Shown: in pieces, positions 1 through 8,262 of the stretch
Position numbering within the stretch: position 1 is the stretch's first letter
Layout: every line of letters begins with the position of its first letter
NCBI RefSeq assembly: GCF_000170755.1
Contig: NZ_ABCK01000014.1
Location: forward strand, 1-64,000
Reading direction: 5' to 3'
From: Lentisphaera araneosa HTCC2155
GTDB lineage: Bacteria > Verrucomicrobiota > Lentisphaeria > Lentisphaerales > Lentisphaeraceae
DNA: 64,000 nt
Position numbers and translations under genes: made by a program
The notes under the pieces: model-generated
Database searches by the model: none
The model's input: only the letters and a program-made list of their open reading frames with translations
Told to the model about the DNA's origin: nothing

Positions 1-114
1 TTTTCCAAATAATGAAAAGTATCTAAATCATTCAATTTTATAAATGAAACACTGCAATATGGTTGTTCTAGTTTTTTCATATGTTATCGTAAAGTTCCAG
101 TTAACCTTTGGCAT
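1..114 (-). CDS. 5' end of a gene leaving the window, possible immunity protein
   Basis: Two overlapping readings exist on the minus strand. An ATG at 114 has a strong ribosome binding site (AGGAGT at 126-121, six bases away) and reads MPKVNWNFTITYE before running into a stop after 27 codons. A second ATG at 80 reads MKKLEQPYCSVSFIKLND and stays open to the window edge. Dropping one A from the A-run near 72-77 joins them into one open frame, so this may be a single gene with a one-base frameshift. It lies just downstream of a HINT/toxin cassette, the usual place of an immunity gene; that role is inferred from position only. No family was recognised in so short a piece. Confidence 0.35.
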
Positions 115-132
115 TTTCACACTCCTAATATT

Positions 133-1344
133 TTAGTTTGGAATATTCAAGTTTTGAAGATATCCCTCTGCTTGGCGTTTTTTTAGTATATCTCGAGCGA
201 GTGGCCACATTTTTTCCCATTCAGGTTTAGACTCATATAATATTTTTAGTTTTTCCAAAATTTCTTGTTTTTCTGCAAAAGTCTTTGGCTTTTGTCCATA
301 AGGAATTGCTTTTCGTAAGGCTTGATTAATACTACCTTCTTCAAGTCTTCCTCTATGCATTGCTTTTATTTGTCTATTGGCATCCCAACCTTCATTTATT
401 TTATCTAAAGAAGCCTTGTTAGACGGCATTACAATTCCAGGTACGTCATCTAAAACACTTTCTGGTAAATCTAACTGACGTTGTATATACCTTTCAACAA
501 CATGATGAACGTCTACTGTTTCTCCATGTGTATTTGTAATGATATTGAAAATTTTATTGTAATTCGGATACTCGTCAATAGAAATCTTAGTCGGATAAGC
601 ATCCATCATTTTATCACTAGCATCTAAATATGTTCTTGCCCAATGGAGAGAATCTACATCATCTAAATTTTTGTTATTTGAAGCGAGGACTTCTTTAATT
701 GTATCAAAGCGTTTTTTATCTAGATCAGCATCAGAAATCTCTAAAGTCTTTTTAGCCTCACGTAATTGTTCAATAAGTATTTCACATGGGCGCGTACCAC
801 TATTGTGAACCCAAACACCTGATTCACCCGCGAAGTAAGTGTGATAGTCTGTAACCTCAAAATTATATGTGGTGAAGCTTTCACCTTTAGGGGCATTTTC
901 GGTTTCAATTTTTGCGAGGGTCGCAAATTCACCATTGGCTAAGCGGAAAACATCTCCGACTTCAAGTTTTTCAACAGGAATAAATTCTTGTTTAGCAACT
1001 ACCCAGAAGGGGTGCTCACCTGTGCCGGAAATCAGCTCAGGATCTTCGTCATCGGACTCACCGCTGTTAATGGTGTAATAAAGGTGATAGAGAAGCGTTG
1101 GCTTTGTTACAAAGGTTTGAAGAACAGGTTTGTATGACTGATTCGTATTCTGCTCATCACGAGCGAGAACTATCATACCAGGCTTTATATCCTCTATATT
1201 AACTAAACCTTGTTGAGTATGAATTTTAGTGCCAGCTACAAAACACATTTTCTCACCCAGAAGTTTCTGAATGGTGATATAATCTTCCACTGTTTCCGCA
1301 ATCTTGATACCACGAGCATTAGTTGTGAAAAATTTTGACTTCAT
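133..1344 (-). CDS. Orphan HINT-domain polymorphic toxin C-terminal cassette
   Basis: The 403-aa product carries a HINT (intein/Hedgehog-like) pretoxin domain at about residues 33-182: the nucleophile block MCFVAGTKI with Cys34, the histidine block GTGEHPFWVV (His111) and the terminal block with Val-His-Asn at 179-181. In polymorphic toxins such domains release a C-terminal toxin by autoproteolysis. The toxin part (about 185-403) is helical and holds a DVHHVVERYIQRQL motif (His280-His281) that resembles HNH-type nuclease toxins; this assignment is weak. The long N-terminal trafficking region expected of such proteins (for example RHS) is absent, and the start lies 16 bases from a repeat array, with no clear ribosome binding site. 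It is probably a displaced 3' cassette rather than an intact toxin gene. Confidence 0.75.
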   Translation of the reverse strand: MKSKFFTTNARGIKIAETVEDYITIQKLLGEKMCFVAGTKIHTQQGLVNIEDIKPGMIVLARDEQNTNQSYKPVLQTFVTKPTLLYHLYYTINSGESDDEDPELISGTGEHPFWVVAKQEFIPVEKLEVGDVFRLANGEFATLAKIETENAPKGESFTTYNFEVTDYHTYFAGESGVWVHNSGTRPCEILIEQLREAKKTLEISDADLDKKRFDTIKEVLASNNKNLDDVDSLHWARTYLDASDKMMDAYPTKISIDEYPNYNKIFNIITNTHGETVDVHHVVERYIQRQLDLPESVLDDVPGIVMPSNKASLDKINEGWDANRQIKAMHRGRLEEGSINQALRKAIPYGQKPKTFAEKQEILEKLKILYESKPEWEKMWPLARDILKKRQAEGYLQNLNIPN

Positions 1345-1359
1345 TAAGACTTTTAAGAA

Positions 1360-1456
1360 GGGACTGTGGGGACAGGTATGGTAGACCCTTTAAGGGACTG
1401 TGGGGACAGGTATGGTAGACCCTTAAGGGACTGTGGGGACAGGTATGGTAGACCCT
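1360..1456. repeat. Three-copy 30-bp GC-rich direct repeat (REP-like)
   Basis: Three identical 30-bp copies lie at 1360-1389, 1394-1423 and 1427-1456, separated by TTAA and TAA. Each starts GGGACTGTGGGGACAGG and ends GGTAGACCCT. The array sits exactly between the start of the HINT cassette and the first codon of a pseudopilin relic, so it marks a recombination junction. The GGGGAC core resembles the GGGGGACGGG sequences around the REP-associated transposase near 60 kb. Confidence 0.85.
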
Positions 1457-1458
1457 GA

Positions 1459-1611
1459 GATTGCGATGATCTCAACACGTCCAGGAATGCAAAAGATGGA
1501 TCTATCCTTGTTCTATTTGGTGATGGTCACGTCGAACGCGTCCCGCATATCCGAACTCAAGAACAACTTAATGAGTGGTTAAAAGATCACTCCATTAAAA
1601 CTGACAAGTAA
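1459..1611 (+). pseudogene. 3' relic of a type II secretion pseudopilin-like (H-X9-DG) gene
   Basis: An open frame of 50 codons without a start runs from the last repeat copy to TAA at 1609-1611. It contains SILVLFGDGHVERVP, the C-terminal signature seen in the large DUF1559/H-X9-DG family of prepilin-like proteins of Lentisphaerota and Planctomycetota. The N-terminal pilin helix is missing, so only the tail of the gene has survived the insertion or deletion marked by the adjoining repeat array. A good rho-independent terminator follows it. Confidence 0.7.
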
Positions 1612-1639
1612 GTCAATAAAACTCATTTAGTCACTTATA

Positions 1640-1667
1640 AAGGGAGCTCACGTGGCTCCCTTTTTTA
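1640..1667 (+). terminator. Rho-independent terminator after the pseudopilin relic
   Basis: Stem AGGGAGC / GCTCCCT closes a loop TCACGTG and is followed by a run of six T. It terminates the plus-strand relic and insulates the kinase gene downstream. Confidence 0.85.
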
Positions 1668-1751
1668 TTATTTACAAAAAGCTTACAGCTTGGAAGGTTT
1701 AAAATGAGTTTTTAGAATTAAGTTTTATGTGAATTAATTTCACGAGTCTCT

Positions 1752-3266
1752 ATGCCCTTAAAAATCATCAGTATTTTTTCTTTCATCATTCTCATTCCGA
1801 GTCTGAGTATTTTTTATTTGGGCTCTCGCCTCAATGAATCTGAAGAAAGCATGCTAAGAGCACGCTACTACGCTGCTGAAGAAGAAAGACTTGAACTCGC
1901 CGTCAATCAATCGACCCTCATTTTGGAAAAGCTTGAAAAGGGTTTGCTGCCCTTGCTCAAGAAGACGGCTATGGATAATGAGTCCATCAATGAATTGAGT
2001 AGCTCGAGCATTTATATCAAACACCTCTTTATTTTGAACCCCAAGGGTAAAATCATTTATCCACTTTCATCTAGTGAAGCCCTGACGCCTCGAGAAGCTG
2101 ATTTTTTAGAAAGAAACGATCATATTTTGCGAGATCCCCAAACTTATTCAAATAGCCAAGATAAATCCACTGGCTGGTATTCCTGGTATGCAGGTAAAAA
2201 CTTAAATCTCATATTATGGACTCAAACAAGTGACCAATTCACTGTTGGTGTAGAACTCCATCATGATAGACTCATCAGTGAGATTATTAAAAACATCCCT
2301 GATAAACTTAGTGAAGAATCCTACCAACTCGTTTTAAGAAGTGCTGAATCACAGCTTTATCGTTCTTCGACGGAACCAAGCACTTACTCGAATATCTTAA
2401 AGGCTGAGCTGCCTGCCCCGCTCCAATCCTTTCAGTTTGCCTACCATTTTAATGAACCTGTTTTTATTTCTCCACTCAGGCAATACTTCCTTATTGGCTT
2501 TAGTTTATTAACTGCTTTAAGCCTTTCTGGTATTTGTTTCTTGCTCTATCGCGAACGTCGTAGAAACATTCTTGAGTCGACGCAACGAGTCAACTTTGCC
2601 AACCAAGTTAGCCACGAACTCAAGACTCCGCTCACCAACATTCGAATGTATGCTGAACTTTTACAAAACCGTTTAGACGATGAAGACCCCAAAGTAATGA
2701 AACGGCTCAATGTCATCATCACTGAATCACATCGGCTCTCTCGGATGATTAATAACGTCCTCAATTTTGCAAAATGGGAGAAAGGCAAAATTTTTATTAA
2801 AACTGATGAAGTTATTCCCGACCAAATTTGTACTGATACACTAAGTAAATTTGATTTAGCGTTCCATAAGAAAAAATTGACGATTAATAGCCACCTCAAC
2901 GCAAGTAAAAGCATCCTTGCCGATCCCGATTTATTCACCCAAATCATGGGTAATCTTTTTAGTAATATAGAAAAATATGTACCAGACAATTGCACTATTG
3001 ACATAAGTTCACTACAAACCGAAAAACAAACCGAAATCATTGTTCAAGATAATGGTCATGGGATCCCTAAAAAACACCACGGTAAAATTTTCCAATCATT
3101 TTACCGAATTTCTAATCAAATGTCCGACGGAGTTACCGGAACAGGGATTGGCTTAGCTATTGCCCGCGATTTTGCTCGTGCACATGGTGGTGAACTCGAA
3201 CTCATACCTTCACAAGAAGGCGCCTGCTTTAAATTAACTTTACCCAACTTAGGAAACATTTCATGA
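1752..3266 (+). CDS. Membrane sensor histidine kinase
   Basis: This 504-aa protein is a standard class I sensor kinase. A first transmembrane helix lies at about residues 5-23 and a second at about 244-266, enclosing a periplasmic sensor region of some 220 residues with no recognised domain. The dimerisation/phosphoacceptor domain has VSHELKTPLTNIRMYAELL with His288. The catalytic ATPase domain follows, with the N box (LFSNIEKYVP), G1 (QDNGHGIPKKH) and G2 (GTGIGLAIAR). The stop codon overlaps the start of the response regulator by ATGA, so the pair is translationally coupled. The ligand is unknown. The pair converges on the CsgG-like cluster, which may be its target; that is inference. Confidence 0.93.
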   Translation: MPLKIISIFSFIILIPSLSIFYLGSRLNESEESMLRARYYAAEEERLELAVNQSTLILEKLEKGLLPLLKKTAMDNESINELSSSSIYIKHLFILNPKGKIIYPLSSSEALTPREADFLERNDHILRDPQTYSNSQDKSTGWYSWYAGKNLNLILWTQTSDQFTVGVELHHDRLISEIIKNIPDKLSEESYQLVLRSAESQLYRSSTEPSTYSNILKAELPAPLQSFQFAYHFNEPVFISPLRQYFLIGFSLLTALSLSGICFLLYRERRRNILESTQRVNFANQVSHELKTPLTNIRMYAELLQNRLDDEDPKVMKRLNVIITESHRLSRMINNVLNFAKWEKGKIFIKTDEVIPDQICTDTLSKFDLAFHKKKLTINSHLNASKSILADPDLFTQIMGNLFSNIEKYVPDNCTIDISSLQTEKQTEIIVQDNGHGIPKKHHGKIFQSFYRISNQMSDGVTGTGIGLAIARDFARAHGGELELIPSQEGACFKLTLPNLGNIS

Positions 3267-3943
3267 AAGTACTTATTGCCGAAGATGACATACTCATCCG
3301 CGAAGGCCTTGTCGATATCTTTGAAGACGAAGGCTACCAAATTGCGGAAGCCGCAAATGGCCGTGAAGCCCTCGATCTTTACCACAATGAAAAACCCGAC
3401 TTTATCTGTCTAGATATTATGATGCCAGAAATCAATGGTTACGATGTCTGTCGCGAAATTCGCAAAGTTGATTCAGATATACCCGTCATCTTCCTTAGTG
3501 CCAAGTCGCAAGAAGAAGATAAACTCCAGGGCTTTGAATTGGGTGCTGATGATTACATAACAAAACCCTTTGGGATTAAAGAAGTCATTGCACGCGTTAG
3601 AGCGGTAACGAGACGCTGTCTTAAGTCCACTAGTACAACACAAAGAACCTTCTCTATGGCTGACCTAACAATCAATCCTAAGGGCTTAAGCTGTACACGT
3701 GAAGAGCACGTGATTGAATTAGGTTTGAGAGATATAAAAATCCTTGAACACCTTTATAAGCACGCAAACGAAGCCGTATCACGCCAGCAGCTCTTTCAAT
3801 CCTGTTGGGAAATGGAGTTCACGGGTAATACACGCTCCATTGACCAAAAAATATCACAACTACGTAAACTCGTTGAACTCGATCCGCAATCACCTCAAAT
3901 CATCCAAACGGCTCATGGTGTGGGCTATATTTACAAAGCTTAA
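3263..3943 (+). CDS. OmpR/PhoB-family response regulator
   Basis: The 226-aa protein has a receiver domain (residues 1-118) with the acidic pair D8/D9, phosphoacceptor Asp51 in FICLDIMMPEING, the conserved Ser/Thr in FLSAKS and Lys101 in YITKPF. A winged-helix DNA-binding domain of OmpR type fills about 128-226 and ends HGVGYIYKA. It is the partner of the upstream kinase through the ATGA overlap at 3263-3266. Its stop codon overlaps by four bases the end of the convergent minus-strand gene. A degenerate second copy of its last 30 codons sits at 9358-9453. Confidence 0.95.
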   Translation: MKVLIAEDDILIREGLVDIFEDEGYQIAEAANGREALDLYHNEKPDFICLDIMMPEINGYDVCREIRKVDSDIPVIFLSAKSQEEDKLQGFELGADDYITKPFGIKEVIARVRAVTRRCLKSTSTTQRTFSMADLTINPKGLSCTREEHVIELGLRDIKILEHLYKHANEAVSRQQLFQSCWEMEFTGNTRSIDQKISQLRKLVELDPQSPQIIQTAHGVGYIYKA

Positions 3944-4677
3944 TTTTTTGCATTTAGTTTAAATACTTTATAAGATAATTGATATTCTTTGGTATCGATC
4001 TTTTTAGCTTGAAGAAGAATGATCTTATTGGGCTCGGCATGAGATCGTAATAGGTATTTGAGAGGTTTAACTACACTCACGCCCATCTCATGACCTTTTT
4101 TAAGTGATTTATGAGATGTATAATGATCTTTCAATTGATAGTTATCGAAATCTTCTGAGTGCTTGATTGGATAGTACAGGAATGAGGATTTTCCGGGCTT
4201 GATCCTCAAACTCGCAACTTTATTGGGGCCATTATCAACAAAGCGACAAGCTACTCCACTTGCGCTTAATTTAGTGTAAGGATGATCCTGATCAAAAGGG
4301 TTGTGGCTGAAAGACTTAATCTGGGATTTACTAACTTGCCATTGGCTCAAGTTAAAGTTTTCCAAGCTATCATGGATTTTTTCTAATTTTGAGCTCGCAA
4401 TATTATTGTCACTAGCAATGATTTTTTGAAGCTCTGGACTATTTAAAGCCTCTTCAGATAAGCCCCATTTCATTGAGCTATAATTCCATTCTAGCTTATA
4501 CATAATTTTTTTAATTTGTCCGAGAGTATTGAGCTTTAGGTTCTTGGTACTTTCATTAAATATTTTCATAAGCTCAGAAGTGGAAAGGTATGATTTGTGC
4601 GATAATGGCAATTGACTTGAATCAATCAATAAGCGTAAACCATCAATTTCACCCGATTGAAAAGCTGTTTGTGCCAT
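3940..4677 (-). CDS. C-terminal fragment of the broken giant paralogue
   Basis: This 245-aa ORF overlaps the preceding one by 52 bases in another frame. It has no signal peptide. Its tail, LLRSHAEPNKIILLQAKKID, aligns with LLRHKSQNKIFLLKVISLKD at the end of the 1,301-aa paralogue, so it represents the original C-terminus and not an independent gene. The C-terminal 120 residues look beta-rich. Its stop overlaps the stop of the convergent response regulator. Confidence 0.7.
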   Translation of the reverse strand: MAQTAFQSGEIDGLRLLIDSSQLPLSHKSYLSTSELMKIFNESTKNLKLNTLGQIKKIMYKLEWNYSSMKWGLSEEALNSPELQKIIASDNNIASSKLEKIHDSLENFNLSQWQVSKSQIKSFSHNPFDQDHPYTKLSASGVACRFVDNGPNKVASLRIKPGKSSFLYYPIKHSEDFDNYQLKDHYTSHKSLKKGHEMGVSVVKPLKYLLRSHAEPNKIILLQAKKIDTKEYQLSYKVFKLNAKN

Positions 4678-6587
4678 GAGTTACGGTAAGTTTGATGGAA
4701 AGAATTTTCCTCTTTCGCTTTATGCAGAATTAAAGCCTTGCGTAAAACTAAACGAAATTCTTTTTTATTCTCAATAGTCGCATTTTGTAGATCCTTTCGT
4801 ACTCTAGCTAAGTTTTGTGCATAATTGCTACTGAGTCTAAGGCATTGAACATAAACTTCAGGATACAGTTGTCTTAATTTGTGCTCTAATATACGTAGAG
4901 GAACTCGAAGAAGGTCACCACCAAAGACCCATGCATTTACTTGAAGTATTTGAGCTGCTTTAGCAGGCTTTGCTTTGAGGGCGACCTCAAAATATTGAAA
5001 ATCTCTTTTAAAAGCTTCTAACAAAACTCCAGCATATTTAGGCTGAGCCATTTTTTCTAACAAAGTTTCTGCAATGAATTCTTGACGCCATGTCCGCTTA
5101 TCATTGTCTAGGAGTGTAATCATTAGAGGGATTGTCTTGGCTCCAAATTTACCAATAAATTCTTGCCCACCATTATCCATAACGCGACTCGAGTTCAGTG
5201 ATCTTCTAAAATAGATCGCTGCGTATATTTTATTGAAAATTTGCTTTTGTTCCGGATTAAGATGATCAAGGCAAGTGACTTTTTCCCCGTTTGGGAGATA
5301 ATCATTTACAGTATATCTCGGTTCCGTTTTCCATAAGCTAGGTAAATGATTCGCTTGTGGAACCGTCTCGAGGTACAAGATTTTTTCATGGACAAGTTTT
5401 TCGATATTTGAGATAAAACAGTAAGATTGCTTTTTTTTCCATAGCTTCTTTTGTAAGTCTCGGTACAAGCCTAGAGCAATTAGACTTTCCCCCTGACGCC
5501 TTTTGAGCTCTATACTCATATACTCAAGGCCCCTATCGAAACTGTACTGCCACGTTTCATCCCTTTGTTTATTTTTACTTAGATCAAGGATAAGTTCCTC
5601 TGCAAAAACAAAGTCCCGTTGATCAAGGGCATCTTTGTATAAGCTATAGACCATAGAGGGGCGATTCCAATAATTTTTATTTCGAGATAGATAGGCTTTT
5701 TTCTCGAATTTATATAGGTCTACACGCGACAAGCTTTTTTCTTTTAGTTGCTTCAAAGTAGAAAAATAGTTTGTGTTACCATTATCGCGGGAGCGCATAA
5801 TTAAGCTTTCCGCGTCCTCATATTTTCCCATAACTGCAAGTAGCTTGACTTGTTGACTTAAATTTAATCTTGGAAGCAAAGCTAAGGCTTTTGACTGGAA
5901 TTCTGATTTGATCTGGTAATTAACACGAACGGTTAAATGACTAAAAGCTTTGAGGAAAGATTCAAAACGTTGGTGTTGCCATTTAGGCTTTTCCTTCATT
6001 GCTATAGATTTCAGGTAAAGCTCCACATATTTCTCACAAAGTAAGTAGCTCTTTGCATTAAAAGTTCGTGGAATAACAGGCCATTCACTTAGTTCTGCTT
6101 TTTTCAATAAATAATCACGCTGGATACGAGTTTCATGAAAACTGATTTTTTGTGGATTGATATACCAGGCATAAAAATCAGTCTTAGATTTTTTATAGTA
6201 TTGGACGCCTGAGTTAAGTACGGCAACAATAAATTCCTTGATATAAACTTGGCGAAAACGCTTTTTATAATTGGCTAAGTGTTGCTGGATGTTCTGATCT
6301 TGTGGGCGTTTAAGCTTTTGATCACAAATTGAAAGCATTTCATATAAAGAAGCTAAGAAATGAGCACCTTTTGTGGAACCTTCAAAATCATGCTGTTCTA
6401 AATATTTTTCTGCGACTAAAAATGTCTCTTTCGCCTTTAACCATTGCTGTTTTTTAAATAAGTCGAAAGCTCGGTTATATGTCAAAGAAAATTTCATAAC
6501 TAAAGGAATGTCGAGTTTAATTTTTTTAACATCCTCCATATAGGAGTGATACTTTGATTCCCTGTGCCGGAGGTAACCTTTCCCCAT
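4626..6587 (-). CDS. Middle fragment of the broken giant paralogue, helical repeats
   Basis: This 653-aa ORF has no signal peptide and no convincing ribosome binding site, but its frame stays open upstream of the ATG to about 6651 and matches the paralogue there. It is rich in paired amphipathic helices of TPR/HEAT type, for example AFDLFKKQQWLKAKETFLVAEKYL written in two helices, and a HEAT-like FIGKFGAKTIPLMITLLDND. Near its end lies the family motif KAAQILQVNAWVFGGDLL, also present as ATEILVNNAWAFPEKSL and AIEIFKHNYWALGGLNSG in the paralogues. The last 12 residues (KQLFNRVKLMVYAY) are out of the ancestral frame. Confidence 0.75.
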   Translation of the reverse strand: MGKGYLRHRESKYHSYMEDVKKIKLDIPLVMKFSLTYNRAFDLFKKQQWLKAKETFLVAEKYLEQHDFEGSTKGAHFLASLYEMLSICDQKLKRPQDQNIQQHLANYKKRFRQVYIKEFIVAVLNSGVQYYKKSKTDFYAWYINPQKISFHETRIQRDYLLKKAELSEWPVIPRTFNAKSYLLCEKYVELYLKSIAMKEKPKWQHQRFESFLKAFSHLTVRVNYQIKSEFQSKALALLPRLNLSQQVKLLAVMGKYEDAESLIMRSRDNGNTNYFSTLKQLKEKSLSRVDLYKFEKKAYLSRNKNYWNRPSMVYSLYKDALDQRDFVFAEELILDLSKNKQRDETWQYSFDRGLEYMSIELKRRQGESLIALGLYRDLQKKLWKKKQSYCFISNIEKLVHEKILYLETVPQANHLPSLWKTEPRYTVNDYLPNGEKVTCLDHLNPEQKQIFNKIYAAIYFRRSLNSSRVMDNGGQEFIGKFGAKTIPLMITLLDNDKRTWRQEFIAETLLEKMAQPKYAGVLLEAFKRDFQYFEVALKAKPAKAAQILQVNAWVFGGDLLRVPLRILEHKLRQLYPEVYVQCLRLSSNYAQNLARVRKDLQNATIENKKEFRLVLRKALILHKAKEENSFHQTYRNSWHKQLFNRVKLMVYAY

Positions 6588-6637
6588 ATGGTAAAAAATA
6601 TTTCTTCTAATTTCGTCAGCTTCAGAAAGAGTTGAAT

Positions 6638-7972
6638 TTAATTGGTATTTTTATAGAGATATTCACTTTTATAATAAAAGGCCAAATCACTCTCGACTCG
6701 AAATAATTCACTCCACAACTTGTCATGATGGGATCCAAACTCATCTGAAAAATGTTTAATTAAAATGTATAAATTCTTCTCTTTATTAAGGCCTTGAGAT
6801 AGATCCTTGAAGATATCAGCAAGAAACTCCTTTTTATTGCGGTAAGAACCCTTAATATGCGACTCTTTTGATGAGTTGTCCTTTATGTCATTTTTACTTG
6901 ATTGAGCTTTATTTTGGAGGATTTCGATGAGCTTGGAAAAATTGTCTTGACGAAGCGAACTATAGTCCATGTAAAGGAGTTTTTTTCCATCTCTAGAGCG
7001 ATTGATTTGCACCATTATATTTTGATTTTTTTTACTCAGGTAAATTATGTATGAGCTCCCGTAATGAAAGATTTTACGATGTTGAGCACTCAACATCCCC
7101 CACTTAGACAAATCGTTTTCCTGTTCTCGTTTTTCTGCTCTTTTTGAGCTAATAACTTGATAATTATGCTTCTTTAAAAGCTGATAGAGTTCTTTTAAGT
7201 CATGACTAGAAATTTCTTTTGAAGCGTTGACAACTATGCCCTTAAAATTCTCGTCTGCGACTTGAGAGTTCTTTAGACTTTCTACAGAGAGTAATTTCAT
7301 ATAGGCTTCTGCGAGCGAAGGCATATCATATTTTTTGAAAAAATTAATAAGCCAGTAATAAGGCAATTCAAAACTTGGGGCATTTTGAGTCAAATAAATA
7401 AATTCAGCTATACCCTCACCTTCACGCCCTTCTTGTATTAATTGAGCTGCACGGTAATAAGTCATCAAACTCAGAGCATTGACACCATGAAATAACTCAT
7501 TTGTTTTTTGCTGTGAATCAGTTTTTTCTTGATCCCCTAATTTATTAATGAGATGACCAATAATTCGGGATTGATTTTCAACTTCAGTAGCTAAGTTATC
7601 TTTGTCGGCATAATGCTTCTGAAAAGAATGTAACTGAGTAGCTGTACGAGAACGACTAAGCGATATTTTTAAGAAAAAACCTTTAGAATCAGTAACAACA
7701 GATCCATTAATAATAAACTCAGTACCTCTCCATTTGCCTTTGCGAATATCCGATTTTGCAATCTCCGCATCAGCAATCGAGAGCTCGTTGATCATCGAGT
7801 CTAATTGTCCACGATGAACAACTTCAACGCCCTGCTCTTGTAGATAAAAGCTCATGAGATCTGCAGCGCCCATAGACCAGAGGTCCTGTGAGTCTTCAGA
7901 GCTGTGGTCGACGAGGACGGTTTGCGCTAATCCACTAAAAGAGACGAAAAATAAAAAAATGAGAAATCTCAA
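6638..7972 (-). CDS. N-terminal fragment of the broken CsgG-like giant paralogue
   Basis: This 444-aa ORF starts with TTG (AGGACA eight bases upstream) and has a signal peptide ending SGLAQ. Residues about 18-140 are the shared CsgG/FlgO-like module: TVLVDHSS, LWSMGAADLMSFYLQEQG, VVHRGQLDSMINELSIADA and a hydrophobic strand INGSV. A helical stretch with LPYYWLINFFKKYDMPSLAEAYM and a segment with KREQENDLSKWG follow, both present in the two other paralogues. It stops at KNTN where the paralogues continue, directly before an ORF carrying the rest. Exported, probably periplasmic or outer-membrane associated; the exact job is unknown. Confidence 0.8.
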   Translation of the reverse strand: MRFLIFLFFVSFSGLAQTVLVDHSSEDSQDLWSMGAADLMSFYLQEQGVEVVHRGQLDSMINELSIADAEIAKSDIRKGKWRGTEFIINGSVVTDSKGFFLKISLSRSRTATQLHSFQKHYADKDNLATEVENQSRIIGHLINKLGDQEKTDSQQKTNELFHGVNALSLMTYYRAAQLIQEGREGEGIAEFIYLTQNAPSFELPYYWLINFFKKYDMPSLAEAYMKLLSVESLKNSQVADENFKGIVVNASKEISSHDLKELYQLLKKHNYQVISSKRAEKREQENDLSKWGMLSAQHRKIFHYGSSYIIYLSKKNQNIMVQINRSRDGKKLLYMDYSSLRQDNFSKLIEILQNKAQSSKNDIKDNSSKESHIKGSYRNKKEFLADIFKDLSQGLNKEKNLYILIKHFSDEFGSHHDKLWSELFRVESDLAFYYKSEYLYKNTN

Positions 7973-8082
7973 CTATTTGTCCTGTTTTTTATTTGGAAGT
8001 GATTTTTTTCTAATTCACATAAACGACAGTTGACTATGCAAGTAGTGTCATAAGTTTGTAGTGCATCTTTTTCTAAGACCTG

Positions 8083-8155
8083 CCCTTTAATTTTCATCCC
8101 TTTAATTTTCATCCCTTTAATTTTCATCCCTTTAATTTTTTCGCTTTAATTTTCC
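8083..8155. repeat. 15-bp AT-rich tandem repeat in an intergenic gap
   Basis: The unit CCCTTTAATTTTCAT occurs three times perfectly (8083-8127), then as a 13-base partial copy and a degenerate copy CGCTTTAATTTTCC. It lies in the 290-base gap between the broken paralogue and the gene at 8263. No gene was seen in the gap. A short hairpin AAAACGT...ACGTTTT follows near 8193-8211. Confidence 0.8.
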
Positions 8156-8262
8156 GTTAGGTAGGTATTAGTTCCACATAAGGTAAACAGAAAAACGTAC
8201 CGACGTTTTTAGCGGTGATACGTTTAAATCTTCAGGCGGTTATAATTAAAGGACAGGAGGAC

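Larger units (their letters stand above)
3940..7972 (-). pseudogene. CsgG-like-module giant paralogue broken into three ORFs by two frameshifts
   Basis: Three consecutive minus-strand ORFs (6638-7972, 4626-6587, 3940-4677) line up end to end with the intact 1,301-aa paralogue at 12609-16514. At about 6641-6655 the frame is lost in an A5 run; one extra A joins KSEYLYK to STLSEADEIRRN, the region matching residues around 430-470 of the paralogue. At about 4676 the frame is lost after NSW; one extra G (TGG-GCA-CAA) joins NSW to AQTAFQSGEIDGLRLL, matching SPWSLAELAFSYGYREGIENLL. Each lesion is a single-base loss in a homopolymer. The joined product would be about 1,340 aa. Real decay, a sequencing error and programmed slippage cannot be separated from sequence alone. 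Confidence 0.75.

Noticed and set aside
1360-1456. CRISPR array
   Set aside because: Three repeats with 3-4-base gaps have no spacers, and no cas genes are present.
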